This document shows, in pieces, positions 1 through 11,949 of a stretch of 64,000 nt of DNA. The stretch covers positions 4,906,010 to 4,970,009 of the forward strand of contig NC_060061.1 in assembly GCF_020283565.1 (NCBI RefSeq), read 5' to 3'. The stretch is from Trifolium pratense (Eukaryota > Streptophyta > Magnoliopsida > Fabales > Fabaceae). The first letter of the stretch is position 1. Each line of letters begins with the position of its first letter. The notes under the pieces were generated by a model. It did no database searches. It was not told the origin of the DNA and saw nothing but the letters and a program-made list of their open reading frames with translations. The translations under genes were made by a program, and so were the position numbers.

Positions 1-400
1 ATGCAAATTCAAAACCCTAACTAGATATTCGGAAATTTTTGGTTATACAATTAAGAAAACTTTGAAGGATAATACAATTATCATTGGAATGAGATCGAAT
101 AAAATGAAAGAGATTGCGTAGATCTGAAGATGAATAATAATTCAGAATTCAATAGAAGTGAAAAGAACGGAAAATGGTTACCAATTTGTGGAGTGAGTGA
201 ATGAGTGCAGTAATCGGAAATCGCAAGGATGCGGCTCAATTTGCGTCTTCCAATTCCAACTCTCTCTCTCTTAAACCTTGTTTCTCTTTTTTTTCTTTTA
301 ATTTTAATAATTTCATTACTCTCTTGAACATTTTGGTTTGGACTGTTTGGGCCAAATGAAGCGAGATTAGGTGGCAATGTAGACTTACTATTAGTACCCA
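1..400 (-). other. Promoter and 5'UTR exon of a second ATP synthase g gene copy (5' end only)
   Basis: This stretch is a diverged copy of 4020-4480, the promoter and 5'UTR exon of the complete ATP synthase subunit g gene. Shared blocks include the string around 'gagtgcagtaatcggaaat' (210 and 4210), 'gtttgggcca' (346 and 4381), 'acattttttctaata', and an 'aaaccctaa' motif near the left end of each. A splice donor on the minus strand lies at the same place in both copies: attg|gtaacc at 182/181 here and caag|gtatc at 4195/4194 there. The coding exons of this copy would lie to the left of base 1, so this is probably the 5' end of a tandem paralogue. Whether that copy is intact cannot be seen. Confidence 0.7.
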
Positions 401-465
401 CATTTTTTCTAATACATCCTACAATACTACTTCTTTGTTACTGGTCGTTTAAAAATTATGTCTCT

Positions 466-594
466 ATCCCAGTTTCACTCAGTTGGCAGGGAATACATTA
501 TATATGCGGGGGCTGGGGTTCGAACCCCGTTCATCCAACTTATCCACCTTACCGGTGAAATTTCTAACCACTAAACTACTTGACAAAAAAAATA
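466..594 (+). mobile_element. tRNA-derived SINE, family 1, copy 1
   Basis: A tRNA-like head carries an A box (cactcagttggcaggg) and a B box (ggttcgaacccc), then a short body ending in 'ctacttgac' and an A-rich tail. It is flanked by a perfect 15-bp target duplication, aaaaattatgtctct, at 451-465 and 595-609. Five further copies of the family are in the window. It has no coding capacity. It lies about 70 bp upstream of the duplicated ATP synthase g promoter block. Confidence 0.88.
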
Positions 595-609
595 AAAAAT
601 TATGTCTCT

Positions 610-1990
610 TGTTTTTACATTTTGAAAGTTATCTTTTAAAAAAAAATAACAAGTGCTTTCGAGACACTTTTTTTTGTTACACTTTCGAGACACTCTAATA
701 ATCTTAAATAGTAGTTTTTTTTTATAAAAAATATAGAGTCAATGCATTGAAAATTTAAATGCTTGACTTTTTTAATAAACAATTTCTTTAAATAAAATAT
801 TTAAAGGGTGCTTCAAGAGTACTCGTTTGCAAGACCTTTGAAGAAGAAAAAAAACTTATGTCGGAAGTTCAAACATAATACGAAAGCATGGGATCAATAT
901 TTTGTTGGTTGGACTTATTGCAAGGCATCAACATATACCTTCAGTATTTTTTTGTATCTGATTTATCTAAAAAGTTATTTGTCTTTTTATATATTTTAAA
1001 AAAAAACAGATAGTATTAAAAATTAATGAGTTTGGTCCCTAAATTCTCACATCCCTATACATTTTTGCCATGGTTTATTAAAAGCTACATATTGTATTTG
1101 CCATGCATTTTATATTCTTCATTTTTTTTTTACATAAAAACAAACATAAGTTGATTATATTCTTCTTTTTTACACAAAAACAAACATAAGTTGATTTGTT
1201 CAACTTAGTATTGTGGCCCTATGCACCGGATTTTGATCATGTGCAGTTGACTGCATGCAGTCAGTAAATTTGAACTGTCTAATTAAGACCATATGGCTTA
1301 GATTTTAAGATCATATTTTAATTATAAAATTTGATCTTAATATTTAGGCTGTCTGATCTTGATCAGACGGGCCACATGAAACTTCAGACGGTCCACATGA
1401 AACCGATTGCAATGCAGTATATTTTTGACTTCACTGAACCCGTGTCGTTATTCACAAGTTGTTATGAATTGACTTAAAGTGGGTACAATGAAATTGTATA
1501 TGAAAAAGCTATAGTTCCAAAAATTCAATTCTTAAACTCAACATCAAGTGCGTAGAATTTGAATTTGACTCATGTAAATAATCGGTTACAATATCAAGCT
1601 TGATTTTGTTTCTTTGATCGAGGCAAATTTAATTCCCAAATAACTCATTTTTACCCCTACCGGCTACCACTATATACATAATGCAGTAACATGCAAGCTA
1701 GCTTAAATTCAACATCATGACAAAGAAAACAGTACGAAAATTGAGCAATTTATTCTCATTGTATATTTCATGCAAAGGTAAAAAAACATGGATATTAATG
1801 TACCAAAAAAAAAAAACATGGATACTAATTAACAATGGCAAAAATGATTAAAAATTACAGGAAAATGATTATACGGTTGATTAATGCCGCTAGCTTTCTG
1901 GCATGATAAGAGAACAACGGGTGGTCCATCCCATTTCAAATACAAGAGGTTACCGAGGCTTATTAATCACTAGTTTCTCAACCTTTTTTC
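610..1990. other. Non-coding AT-rich intergenic stretch
   Basis: No recognisable gene. It has poly-A/T runs, a near-repeat of 'acaaaaacaaacataagttgatt' spacing at 1130-1195, and a block at 1220-1420 with short inverted repeats (gatcatgtgcag, gaccatatgg, gatcagacgggccacatgaa, then acggtccacatgaa) that may be an old MITE. The short reading frames here show no known domain. Confidence 0.5.
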
Positions 1991-2119
1991 CCTCAACAAA
2001 AGAATGACAAATTGCTTGTAGAATTGCCCAAAATCAACAAAATGCTATAGTAAATGACAGTACTCCTGGCTTTTGGAGTATAGAGCCCCGCTAAATCGTA
2101 CATTATAAAGTGGTTACTC

Positions 2120-3295
2120 TCAGACAGAGTAACCTGTGAAAGTAAATCCCCTTCCAACAATCTCACCAACACAAAACCATCCAAAGACTTCCACGCCAAA
2201 CAAAAGAGCGATACCTGCATCTTCAACCTTTAACTGTTGCCTATTCTTCCAGAATTGCTTGGCATAATCAAGTTCCTTATGAAAGGACTCATAACGACCT
2301 GGAATACTGCAAAATATCGATGAGTTATAACTTATATGGAACAACAGAAGCAACAAAAAATAAATTAGCATAGAATAGATTCACTATACATATAGCTAAA
2401 AGTTGCAACTAAAGGAAATGCTACTAAGAACACCAGCCACAAACCAGCATATCTATCTATGAATACCTTTGATCCAATGCCATGTTTCATCAAGCTGTTA
2501 TTACTAACTAATCACAATTGTAAAATTTGTGTCTTACAGACGTCTGTGATGTAGAAAAATAATAATTAAAGGGAAATAGTTGTTTTATTTACTTCACTGT
2601 CCCTTGTACTTAATTCTAGAACTGCTAAACTGTTATGTTTTGGCATATTATATATAAATTTATGAAGCCAACTCCAACTTTCGTAATTAGAGCATCAATT
2701 AATGATTGATTGGTAGTCTAAAAATGGTCAATAGTAGTTAATTTAGTTCTCCAGGGCTTAAGAGTCCAGTCAGTTCCAGAGTCCAGACGGGTAAATAAAA
2801 AATCATCATAATAACAGTCTTAGTATCGGAGTGTCTAATTTGTATTTCAACTGTACGTTCCAACCAACATGATTGAACAATGAACAATAGGTTCAAAACT
2901 TGAAACCTCACTCCAGGGGTTTCTCCCTTTTTATTAAAGGGAAAGATAGATGGTGAGAAATGACTGACATCAAAGTGCAACAAAGAATGTCAGTAAATTC
3001 ATTTGAAATCAATAAATCATGGCGAATGTATATATAATTAGAGAATATTAAACACTAAACCCAGCTAAATATATTACGAAGGAAAGGGGGAAAATAGTTG
3101 GATAGAATAAAACCTAGCAAGGCGAGTGTAAAATAATTGCTTGGCCAGAAGGTTGCATTTCTCTATTGTAGGAGGATCCTGAATGTATTGCTTGTTCTGC
3201 TCCAACAGCTGCTTGTGGTAAGATGTTCCATGCTTGGCTATAAATTGGGATGCTTGACACGCTTTGGACGTCAACTGCTGCAACTTGGCCGCCAT
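2120..3295 (-). CDS. Mitochondrial F1Fo ATP synthase subunit g
   Basis: This encodes a small membrane subunit of the mitochondrial F1Fo ATP synthase, in the peripheral dimer-forming region of Fo in the inner membrane. There are two coding exons on the minus strand, 3295-3114 and 2306-2120, joined with GT-AG borders; the junction codon reads AG|T for Ser61. The product is 122 residues, the usual length of the plant protein. It starts MAAKLQQL; the middle has IPGRYESFHKEL (62-73); a single membrane helix (about 91-115) carries a GxxxG pair at Gly108/Gly112, the motif known for subunit g/e contacts. A non-coding first exon (4195 to about 4300) splices at 4195/4194 to the acceptor at 3301/3300, five bases before the ATG. 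An upstream in-frame Met at 3340 lies inside that intron and is not used. The 5'UTR intron hosts a MITE. A second promoter copy lies at 1-400. Confidence 0.95.
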
Positions 3296-3606
3296 CAAAT
3301 CTGCAAAAGGCCAATCTACAATAAGATCTAAGGTGAACAATATATTACACTACTCCTGATCCATATTAATTATACTTGATATCCTATATAATTCTGCTCG
3401 TTGATGATCTTCTAATGATATTGAGAACAATATGGCTTTTTGGTTTGCATTGTTGTTAGTTACCTTTTCCATTTGATTCTATCTTAAATTAGAACTTAAA
3501 AAGAGCATAAGAGAAAACAATTAATGAACTTCTGTGAAAAGGGAAGAACTTCACTCAAACAAATAAGCATTCAAGAGAATAAAGAACACCATAAGTCACG
3601 GACAAA

Positions 3607-3877
3607 GGGCCTGTTTGGATCAGTTTACTTGAACTTAACTAACGGCATAAGTTTTGTGAGACTTTTTGGCAATCAATACTTGTAAAAACAGCTTATGATA
3701 TTTTGATAAGCTTTTTTCAGCTTATTTTTATAGGTTCTCCGAGATAGCTTATGAAAATAGCTTAAAGCATACACAAAAACAATTTAAGCTAATTTTATAT
3801 GAAACTATCAATATCGCTTATGTAAGCTTATACATAAGCGCTTATTTGTTCTATAAGCTGTTTATCCAAACAGGGCC
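3607..3877. mobile_element. Tourist/PIF-Harbinger-type MITE in the 5'UTR intron
   Basis: Termini 'gggcctgtttggat' and 'atccaaacagggcc' are inverted with one mismatch. The inside is palindromic and rich in 'aagctta' and 'cttataagc' strings. The GGGCCTGTTTGG end is typical of plant Tourist-like elements. No clear 3-bp TAA/TTA duplication is seen; both flanks are A-rich. It sits in the 0.9-kb intron between the 5'UTR exon and the coding exon of the ATP synthase g gene and is absent from the other visible copy of that promoter. Confidence 0.75.
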
Positions 3878-4194
3878 AAAACAATATGCTTAACAAAAAA
3901 AAATTCTGCAAATTGAAGTATCAGTGTACTCTATAAACAGCGGTGAATTACTTCAATTTCACTAAGAGTTTGTTTTGCTAATCTAAACATACTTATAATA
4001 TGAAATTAGGCTGTGGAAGCAAAGTCAAAACCCTAAATATTCAACCAATTTTCGTTATACCAATAACAAAATTGTGAGTAGCAAAGAGAATGTGATCGAA
4101 TAAAGCAGATCTGAAGAGTAATACATAAAACAGCAACATGATAAAAAAATATCTCAGCAAAATTGATAATCGGAAGAAGAACGAAGAACGATAC

Positions 4195-4310
4195 CTTGTC
4201 GAGTGAAAGAGAGTGCAGTAATCGGAAATTGTTCGCCGCCGTTACCACGCGACGCTGCAACAACTCAAGGATACTGCGGCTCTCTCTATGTGAGTCTTTT
4301 TGCGATTCTT
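4195..4310 (-). promoter_or_regulatory. 5'UTR exon and transcription start region of the ATP synthase g gene
   Basis: The exon is inferred from the conserved minus-strand donor at 4195/4194 and from conservation with the duplicate at 182-300. Plus-strand reading shows the GC-richer patch 'cgccgccgttaccacgcgac' followed by a long T run at 4313-4334, upstream of the gene. The exact start site is not defined by sequence alone. Confidence 0.5.
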
Positions 4311-4529
4311 TGTTTTTTTTTTTTTTTTTTTTTTAGTTTTATTTTGATAGACACTTTTTCAGTTTGGTCTAGACTAGATTGTTTGGGCCATATAAACCCA
4401 AAGTATATAGTCATAACTATTAACGCCACATTTTTTTCTAATACACCGCTTCGTTTGTTCATTAATTTTTGGGGAAAATATACTCTTTTTTCCTACTATA
4501 AAACGTCAGCTATAAGCTACTAATTTTGG

Positions 4530-7500
4530 TTTAGTGATGCGTGGTTTTTGTAGTATGCATGAGGTTCTAAGTATCATCTTCATTAGCTCCATTGTATTGT
4601 ATCCAAGAAAGTAAAAAACAATTATGAGTGGGTAACTCAACTTGTTTAAGTTAAGGGTGAAAGGAGTTAAAGAGTAAAAATTTATTATAAGGGAGTATAA
4701 GGGGTACTCAAACCCTTACAACAAATAGCACTAAACTAAGTGCTTAGAATACAAGACATAAGATTTAAACACCAAAAAGGAAAATGAGTACAAGTCATAC
4801 GCCCATACCGACTAGTGAACCACAATCAAGAATGAAGTTTGATTGTCTCAAATAACGATGAAACATCCAGTATATTGCCCTTAAAATTTACTTTATATGT
4901 TCTTGTAGCAAGAATGACACAAGATACGAGAAATTACTTTAAAATTTGATTCCAAACACATGGTAAGCACATATAAGTGATATGTGCACCGAAATCCCGA
5001 ATATCCACTTAGATACTCATACCATCATAATACTCGATTAAAAATAACATTATTATATTATAGATGTTATATTTTGTCTATTGTGTATAAGTAAAATAGA
5101 ATTTACATCATATACATATGTGTTTGTTGTACATTTTGTACATATAATTTATTTTAAAGTTATTTAAAAATATTTTATATATAGTTTTAAAAGAATTAAT
5201 TTATGATATTATTATTAATTCATGATTTGTAAAACTTGTTTACTTGGTCATATACACGTTTTGTATTCAGTTGATATTATACTTAATTTTTGCTAATTAA
5301 TAGAAATTATGGCTCATCAATGTGACATGATTTTGAAGATATAAGAATATAGAAACCAAATAATATGTGTAGAGATAATTCTTAATCTTGCGTAGACTAT
5401 TAGAAAACTCACGTTTTCAACAACAAATGGTTATGGCTCACTTAATTTCATATGAGATCAAAATCACACTGATAAAATATGAGAAATTGTTTTCCTCTTT
5501 CTTGTAAAATTTGAGGTGTTATCTTCCTGGATTACATCCCCGGTTTCTATTAATTCTTGCTAGTTCTGTCACCTCGGATATGATTCATATCCGAGAAGGA
5601 CCTGTTGAATCCTGGGTATTTGCGCTTATGAGGCGGATAAATCCTTAAGGACAGTGCGATCAGCACGCCTCAGGTATTGCAGGTTTATGATTATGTGGTT
5701 GTTTACTATGCGAATGACATCAAACTACTACACCACAAGAGATAAGTTCCTATGAACTCTATTTTAATTTATTTTCATTCATATTTGTTTGATTACATAA
5801 ATTAATATGTTGTTTATTATTATGGATGTGATGATAGGTCCAAATTTTACAATAGTGTTTTAGATCAATAAATCTCCCAATATTTCATTTGATCCAATAG
5901 TACATGATGCAAAATTTACCTCACTTATGTCTCATACATTGGCTATTATTATGAAAAACTTATTTTTTATTTTTTTTGCATAAGAACTCATTGGATTCAT
6001 ATTTATTTGGATTGAATAGACTGGACTTGTAATTCCACGTTTAGAGGAGCTTGTAAAATGTGGAGCTCTAAATTTGCAATGAATGTATTATATGTGGACC
6101 TTTAGTAGGATACCCACCCCAAATAAATAGGATAAATCCAATTACATACCCTCTCGAAGGAGGGTCACGGCCACGATGATGTTATAAAATAGTTAGCTGG
6201 CTGATGATTTTGAAAGGGCACTTGGAGTTAAAAGCTGGTGGAGGAATTGTTGCATCAATATTGGGACACTCTTGGCTTCTACGAGGTTTCATTTCTCTCA
6301 TGTTAGCACTCCTTAATTAATTGAAAAAATCAACATTTTTCTTTTCAAAATTTTAAGGTTATTATATTTTAAGTGTGATTGTTAACTTGTATTCTAATGA
6401 CATGTATCAACTTAATAAAAAATGATTTTTTATTAGTTTTGATCTATGTCTTAAGGATTTATGTTCGAAATTTCCATAATAATTTGATCACACTTAAATT
6501 TTTTAAAGTTATATAATTTAATTATTTAAATTACGTATCGTTTATATCGGTACACCTTGTGCTGAGTAGACTATCCGATTGTTTAAAAAAAAATTATGCA
6601 TCATCAATCAATTTAATCTATTCTCTCCATCAAAAGTATCTCTTTACAGAATTAATCTTATATGATCAGGTGATCAAATATAATTCTCTTAGTCGCACTC
6701 ACAAAATTTGAACTTTTTATTTTATTCTTTTAATTATTTCATAAATAATAAAAAATTATGTGAATATATCTATATGGTCATGTGACCGAAGTTCTGGTCA
6801 TCTTTACAAACCATTCATCAAAGTTAAAGAAAAAAAAAACTTATGTCAAGAAGAAGTTCATTGGTTTTGAGGTTCAAAGTCGAGAAGCCAGGACCATCTC
6901 CAATAATATCAATACTAATTAGGTACTCCTATTTTGTTTGAAAAAAAATTAAAGTAAAAGTTATATTTTTGGTTCCTTAAGTTAATTTTAGATTTTATTT
7001 TGGTTACTTAAAAAAAATTCTTTTTCATTTAAGTCCCTTGATGCATACACTTGAGACTACTTCATGTTGGTCCCAAAAATAAGTTTCTTCATTAATTAAG
7101 GACCTCTGATCACTAGCTTATTATATTTTCCATCAACAAATACCCTATATTAAAGTGGAGAACACTTGTGTGTTAACCACCTAAAATAAAAGAAAAAGAG
7201 GAAAATATTGTGATTTTGATTATATTGGGACCATGCTCTAAGAATACACGATCACCAAATACAAGAGAAAATTGTCATCCATAATCAAATGATCATGTGT
7301 ACTATCAAGGACTCCAAATTTTGTCCCTTCGGATATAGGGTCACACGGCCATAACTTTGTGGACAGAAGTTCTTGTCATTTCTTTATCAAAGAATCGATC
7401 AAGAGAGAGTGACATCTAATATTGGAGTACTTTCATTTTCTTTCCAATATTTTCATTATTAACTTTCATATAATTTTACCTAAAAAAATAACTTTCATAT

Positions 7501-8480
7501 AATTTATCATTTCTTTAATTTCTACGTACATGCAAAGTCTTACAAGGTATGCTAGTCATCGAATAATGTAAAAATAAAATAAAAAAATAAAAATCAAAAA
7601 GTTGAATATGTGTAAGTAACTAAATATAGGTAGACAAGAGATTTGGATAATTATGATTATTAAGTTGTACTTGTATATAAAGTCTCAATAAAAAAAGAGT
7701 TGTGTACTTGTTGAATATATAAAATAAAAGTCTTTTATGGAAAAAAATGTGTACGAAACAACATATCGGTTTAGTACTTCACTATCCAAACAAGGCCAAG
7801 CCAGGCAATATACAGCAAATTAAATTAAACAACATATGGAACATGAATTTATTTAAAATATATCAATTTCTATTTGTATGTGGATAGTTAGTTAGTGTTG
7901 TTCAATCAAATAATGTCTCCATCATCAAGTGTCAAAATCTTGGGCCTTTCACTTTTAAGATGACAATATTAGCTGTTAACAATTATGTAAAGATCCCATA
8001 TCGCACGTACGTGCTCGTTGATTTTGAAGACTTCCAACATAGAAAACGAACGTACTTTGTGTCGGAGAAGACCCCAAATATAATGAAATGAAGCACTCTA
8101 GTAAACTTCCTATAGATTCATCTATAATAGTGGTCATTTTCACATCTTATTCAAATCATATACTAATATTAAGAGATTGAGATGAAGAAGACATACACGA
8201 GTTCCCAATTGCTATCTATATATTTTCTTCTTACCTAATGCTATATAAATGTATGAAATATATCGGATTTGAACCATCATATATAGTTGAAATGAACGGT
8301 TGAGATTCAAACAACATTCCACAATCATAATCGTAAGATTGCATATTTACGGTTGACATTGAAAACTGCTATAATTGAGGGATTTTATAATACTAGGGAA
8401 TAATCCCGTCCATGATATATTTCTATCACTGTGGAAATTAATCTATATATTTTCGTTGAAAAACTAGTTCGATACACAAT
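4530..8480. other. Intergenic, AT-rich, no gene seen
   Basis: No coding region is recognisable. A GC-richer block at about 5520-5700 ('tgaggcggataaat', 'cagtgcgatcagc') looks like a remnant of a longer repeat, but neither terminal repeats nor a reading frame can be shown. The remainder is low-complexity AT sequence with short simple runs. Confidence 0.45.
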
Positions 8481-8490
8481 TAGAAATACT

Positions 8491-8742
8491 ACCTCCATCC
8501 ATAATTATAAGATTCTGTTTGACCACTGCACGTACGACAATGCACAATTTTGATCATTAATATCTTTAATTTTCTATTATTAAAAATTATAAAAATTAAA
8601 TATTTTGAAAATATTCATCAAAACAAATTGAACAAGATTTTATATGCTAATATTCACATTTATATATTATTAAAAAAATACGGTCAAAACAAGATAAATG
8701 AATAGTTCATTTTTGTCAAACTGAGTCTTATAATTAAGGACA
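8491..8742. mobile_element. Stowaway-like MITE, family A, copy 1
   Basis: The left end 'ctacctccatccataattataag' matches the inverted right end 'cttataattaaggac' region. The interior carries family strings 'acaatgcacaattttgatca', 'tttgaaaatattc' and 'caaattgaacaa', which recur at 19500, 34860 and 42340. It has no coding capacity. Confidence 0.65.
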
Positions 8743-8749
8743 AATGTGT

Positions 8750-10035
8750 AATAAACTATTTTAAATGAAAGGCAAAGTTGAAAGGAAAAAGTCACCTCAA
8801 AATTTGACATATCCTTTATGCATAGATGTATAGAATATAGGTTTAGGTATAGAAAATTAAATTTTATATGAGTAAATAATGACAAAATCATATCATCATA
8901 AATATAAAAGTTTGAATTTAAGGTGAAATTGGAAGAAGAAAAAATTACATCAAATGTCTTTAATGTATGCATACTATACCAAATCTCTTACCACTAGAAT
9001 CTAGACCAAACCTAATGACTTTAGCAATTGTGAAATAGGAGTACTAAACTAATTTTCAATTTTTTTTTGTTAAAATTTTGAAATTCGAAGTGTATACCTT
9101 ATAATATTACAATGTTATATTCTCAACAATGATGAGCTAATTAACATCTCAAGTGTGAAAAAACGTGGTGACTAAAAATTTCTTTACCATATATTACCTG
9201 TAATGAAAACAAACAATTTTCCCATTTTTTGGAAAAATACTAAAAATCAAAATAACTATTTTTTTAGAATAAAAATCAAAATACATTTAATCTATTTTCC
9301 TATTTCAGTTTTGAAAACAATAATACAATTGAAACAGTTTTCAAAGCCAAAAATTTTAGAAAAAAGTTCATCAAACAAGTTATGAAAAATTTAAAATACT
9401 TTTTTCATCAAATAGCCCAAGAAATCAGTTTCAATGTTTTCCAATAATGCTAATTTTTTTTTCTTTATAGATTTTATTTTATCTGGAAGAGAAGGGAATC
9501 TAAGAAAGAAATATACGTGCACTTGTCCACGACAATAACTCCATTATAAAACCAACAAATTAAATAATTATAAATATATCTTGTGAGCTCTTTGCATGAT
9601 ACTTGTCTTAACCCTACAGGCCCAAGTCTCCTCATAATCGTCACATATGATCCCAAGTTATATTTTTCTTACATTAAGATTCATCATATATAATTAATTA
9701 ACTGTATAGTATCCACAAAGAACTGCATATCTAGAGTTGATATTCTATAGCACATAGATATTCATGGTGTTGAGCTCCACAATCATTGCTTATTATATGT
9801 TTCATTTTTTTCAAGATTATCTTTTACTAATGGAATATCTCAATTTGAAATCGATCCATTTGTAAAAAATAAAATGATTCAAATCCACAAAAAACAACAC
9901 AATCTCGACAAATATCTTAAGTTCCTAACTCCTTCTAAAGTTGTGTGCGTCCATTTATAATTCATGGCAAAATTTACTTCTTAAAAATAATTTTTCTATA
10001 GAGCTAATTAGCGCACCACTGTTTTATGGTGTATT
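8750..10035. other. Intergenic, no gene seen
   Basis: AT-rich sequence with short chance reading frames at 8670-8972, 9203-9385 and 9474-9656. None has a recognisable domain, splice context or codon bias like the true genes nearby. Confidence 0.45.
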
Positions 10036-10039
10036 TTTT

Positions 10040-10172
10040 TTTTTTTGTCAAATAGTCTAGTGATTAAACTTTTATTTTTTAAGGTGAACAAGTGAAAATA
10101 TTAGAATTCAAACTTCAACCTTACATTACATAGAATACGCAATGTCTTTAACAATTGAGTTATACTCACGGA
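10040..10172 (-). mobile_element. tRNA-derived SINE, family 1, reverse copy
   Basis: Read on the minus strand it follows the family order: 'tttccgtgagtataactca' (A-box region), a degenerate B box, 'ttcaccttaaaa', then 'cactagactatttgac' before the A tail. Similarity is diffuse, so this is an old copy. Confidence 0.6.
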
Positions 10173-10189
10173 AACTGATGTGTGTTTTT

Positions 10190-10970
10190 ATCCTATGCTA
10201 ATATACAATACTTTTTTGTGAGCTTGTGCTACCTAAACCATTTTTTTTTTGGTACAACCTAAACCATTTCTTTTAATTTAAGTCAAAACATACTTAACTA
10301 GTTAATTAATATTGGACTCAAATGGCAATTATTTATTCAAAGCTTCTAGCACCTAATTATTAACATTAATTGGATTTAGTACATAAAGTATAGATTAGAT
10401 TGTCATTAGCTAGAGTGTAGATCTAAGACTTTCTTGCTGTCTTTTTTGATGAATAGTTTGTGGATCTTTTCTTGTAGAGTTATAGGGGTCTTTTTGCTCG
10501 TCATCATTTTATTTTACATGTTTCTAAAAGTCCAACCAATTATTACCTTCTAATTGTATTCTTGATTCCACAGAATGATAATTCAATAAGATTTTACAAT
10601 TTGTCAATATTTTTTTGTCGATAAATATTTTTTATTGCAAAAAAACTAATTATTAACATGATGTTTTTGCATGAGTCGTGTAGACGATATCCTCCGAGTG
10701 AAGGAAAAAATTACTCAAATACTATAATAATTCAAGTATCAATGTATCATAATTTAGCGAGGGAATAGAGGGAGACGAAGACTATAAATAAGACACTTTG
10801 TAAATGTTCATAAACACCTCACATTTTAGACTAGCAAATAATTTACATACAAATTTTTTTTTATAACTAATATGATATATCACTTTACCCCAAAAATTAC
10901 CAATTTAATCAACTATCATTAACTTTACAAACAACATTTGTTCCGTCAAATATGATATTATCATTTACCA
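10190..10970. other. Intergenic, no gene seen
   Basis: AT-rich sequence without recognised repeats or reading frames of interest. Confidence 0.4.
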
Positions 10971-10971
10971 A

Positions 10972-11145
10972 CATAGTGTGACACAAGTGGTAAATATTTG
11001 AGTTCTCTAATCATTTGATCTTAGGTTCGATTCCCGGCCGGTGTGTAATGAGAATTATTTGTTGGGAGAGGTCAACCCCTTAAATGGATCTCAGTTATCT
11101 CGAGGGGATTAGTCTCTGCAGTTACGCGCGAAAGATAAAAACAGA
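10972..11145 (+). mobile_element. tRNA-related SINE-like repeat with B box
   Basis: It contains 'gacacaagtggtaaat' in A-box position and a good B box 'ggttcgattcccgg' about 45 bases downstream, followed by 'tctcagttatctcgag' and 'gttacgcgcg'. The arrangement is that of a tRNA-headed SINE. Flanking duplications were not found. Confidence 0.55.
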
Positions 11146-11771
11146 ATCATTGAAAATCTAATTTAATAATTATTGTAATTTTGATATTATAACTAGTTAG
11201 AATTTGGCCACCTTTGGTTTTAAAAAATAAATAAAATGATAATGTCATTTCTATTTAAGTTGTAGCCTCATTTGAGGGTTAAAACATCTTTACATGTTTC
11301 TTTAAAGTTGTCAATTTTAATATTGATAATTCAAATAAATGCAACAAAATATACGAAACGCAATTACTTTAAATAGAAATAAAATTACATTAATTGATCA
11401 GATATATTAATTATTAAATAAACTTAAAACATAAAAATTTGTTTATATAAAAACTGATGGAGTAATAATTAAGTTTACGTACTAACACTCTAAGTAGCCA
11501 ACTTTCATAGTCTCATCTCATTGTTGAGGTTGAGGGAGTTTTTTCCACATGAATGATGTTGATTGATGTGAAACATATTTCTTATCTCATATAGTTGTAC
11601 TGGTACGTACCCAATTGATGATTGCCTTCCATTTTTATTTGCCAAAAGATAAAGCCTTATAAATCATACAATCACATTTCACAAATCATTTATAATAATT
11701 GCAAATATAATTCTATTTTTTGGTTTATCCTTCTTAAGTAGATTATCACAAGTGACACATTGTTAATTGGT

Positions 11772-11905
11772 CTGATTGTGATTGACGCTGAACTTGATAG
11801 GGAGGACAACAGTTCAATCTCCCGCAACTACGATCGAAAGGTGACTAAAACCACTTAATGTCATAAGTCATAACTGACTCCGAACCAAATTAGTGAAAAC
11901 AAAAC
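11772..11905 (+). mobile_element. SINE, family 2, copy 1
   Basis: It shares the ordered blocks 'gattgacgctgaacttg', 'agttcaatctcc', 'aaccacttaatgtca' and 'actgactccgaa' with copies at 34584 and 39508. The B-box-like part is 'agttcaatctcc'. A possible duplication 'attgcaaatata' lies before 11712 and after 11911, but the element's start is then uncertain. Confidence 0.6.
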
Positions 11906-11949
11906 AAAAATTGCAAATATACTATATGTACGATTAAGTTTAGCAGAAG

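Noticed and set aside
470..545. Possible tRNA gene (also at 17383, 19683, 27261)
   Set aside because: A and B boxes are present but there is no cloverleaf with a matched acceptor stem, and the bodies continue into a common tail with target duplications: SINEs.
483..698. Frame starting within the 466 SINE
   Set aside because: It reads through a SINE and its A-rich flank; no protein similarity.
3296..3340. Upstream Met for ATP synthase g at 3340
   Set aside because: It lies in the intron before the acceptor at 3301/3300; the 122-residue product from 3295 has the exact family length.
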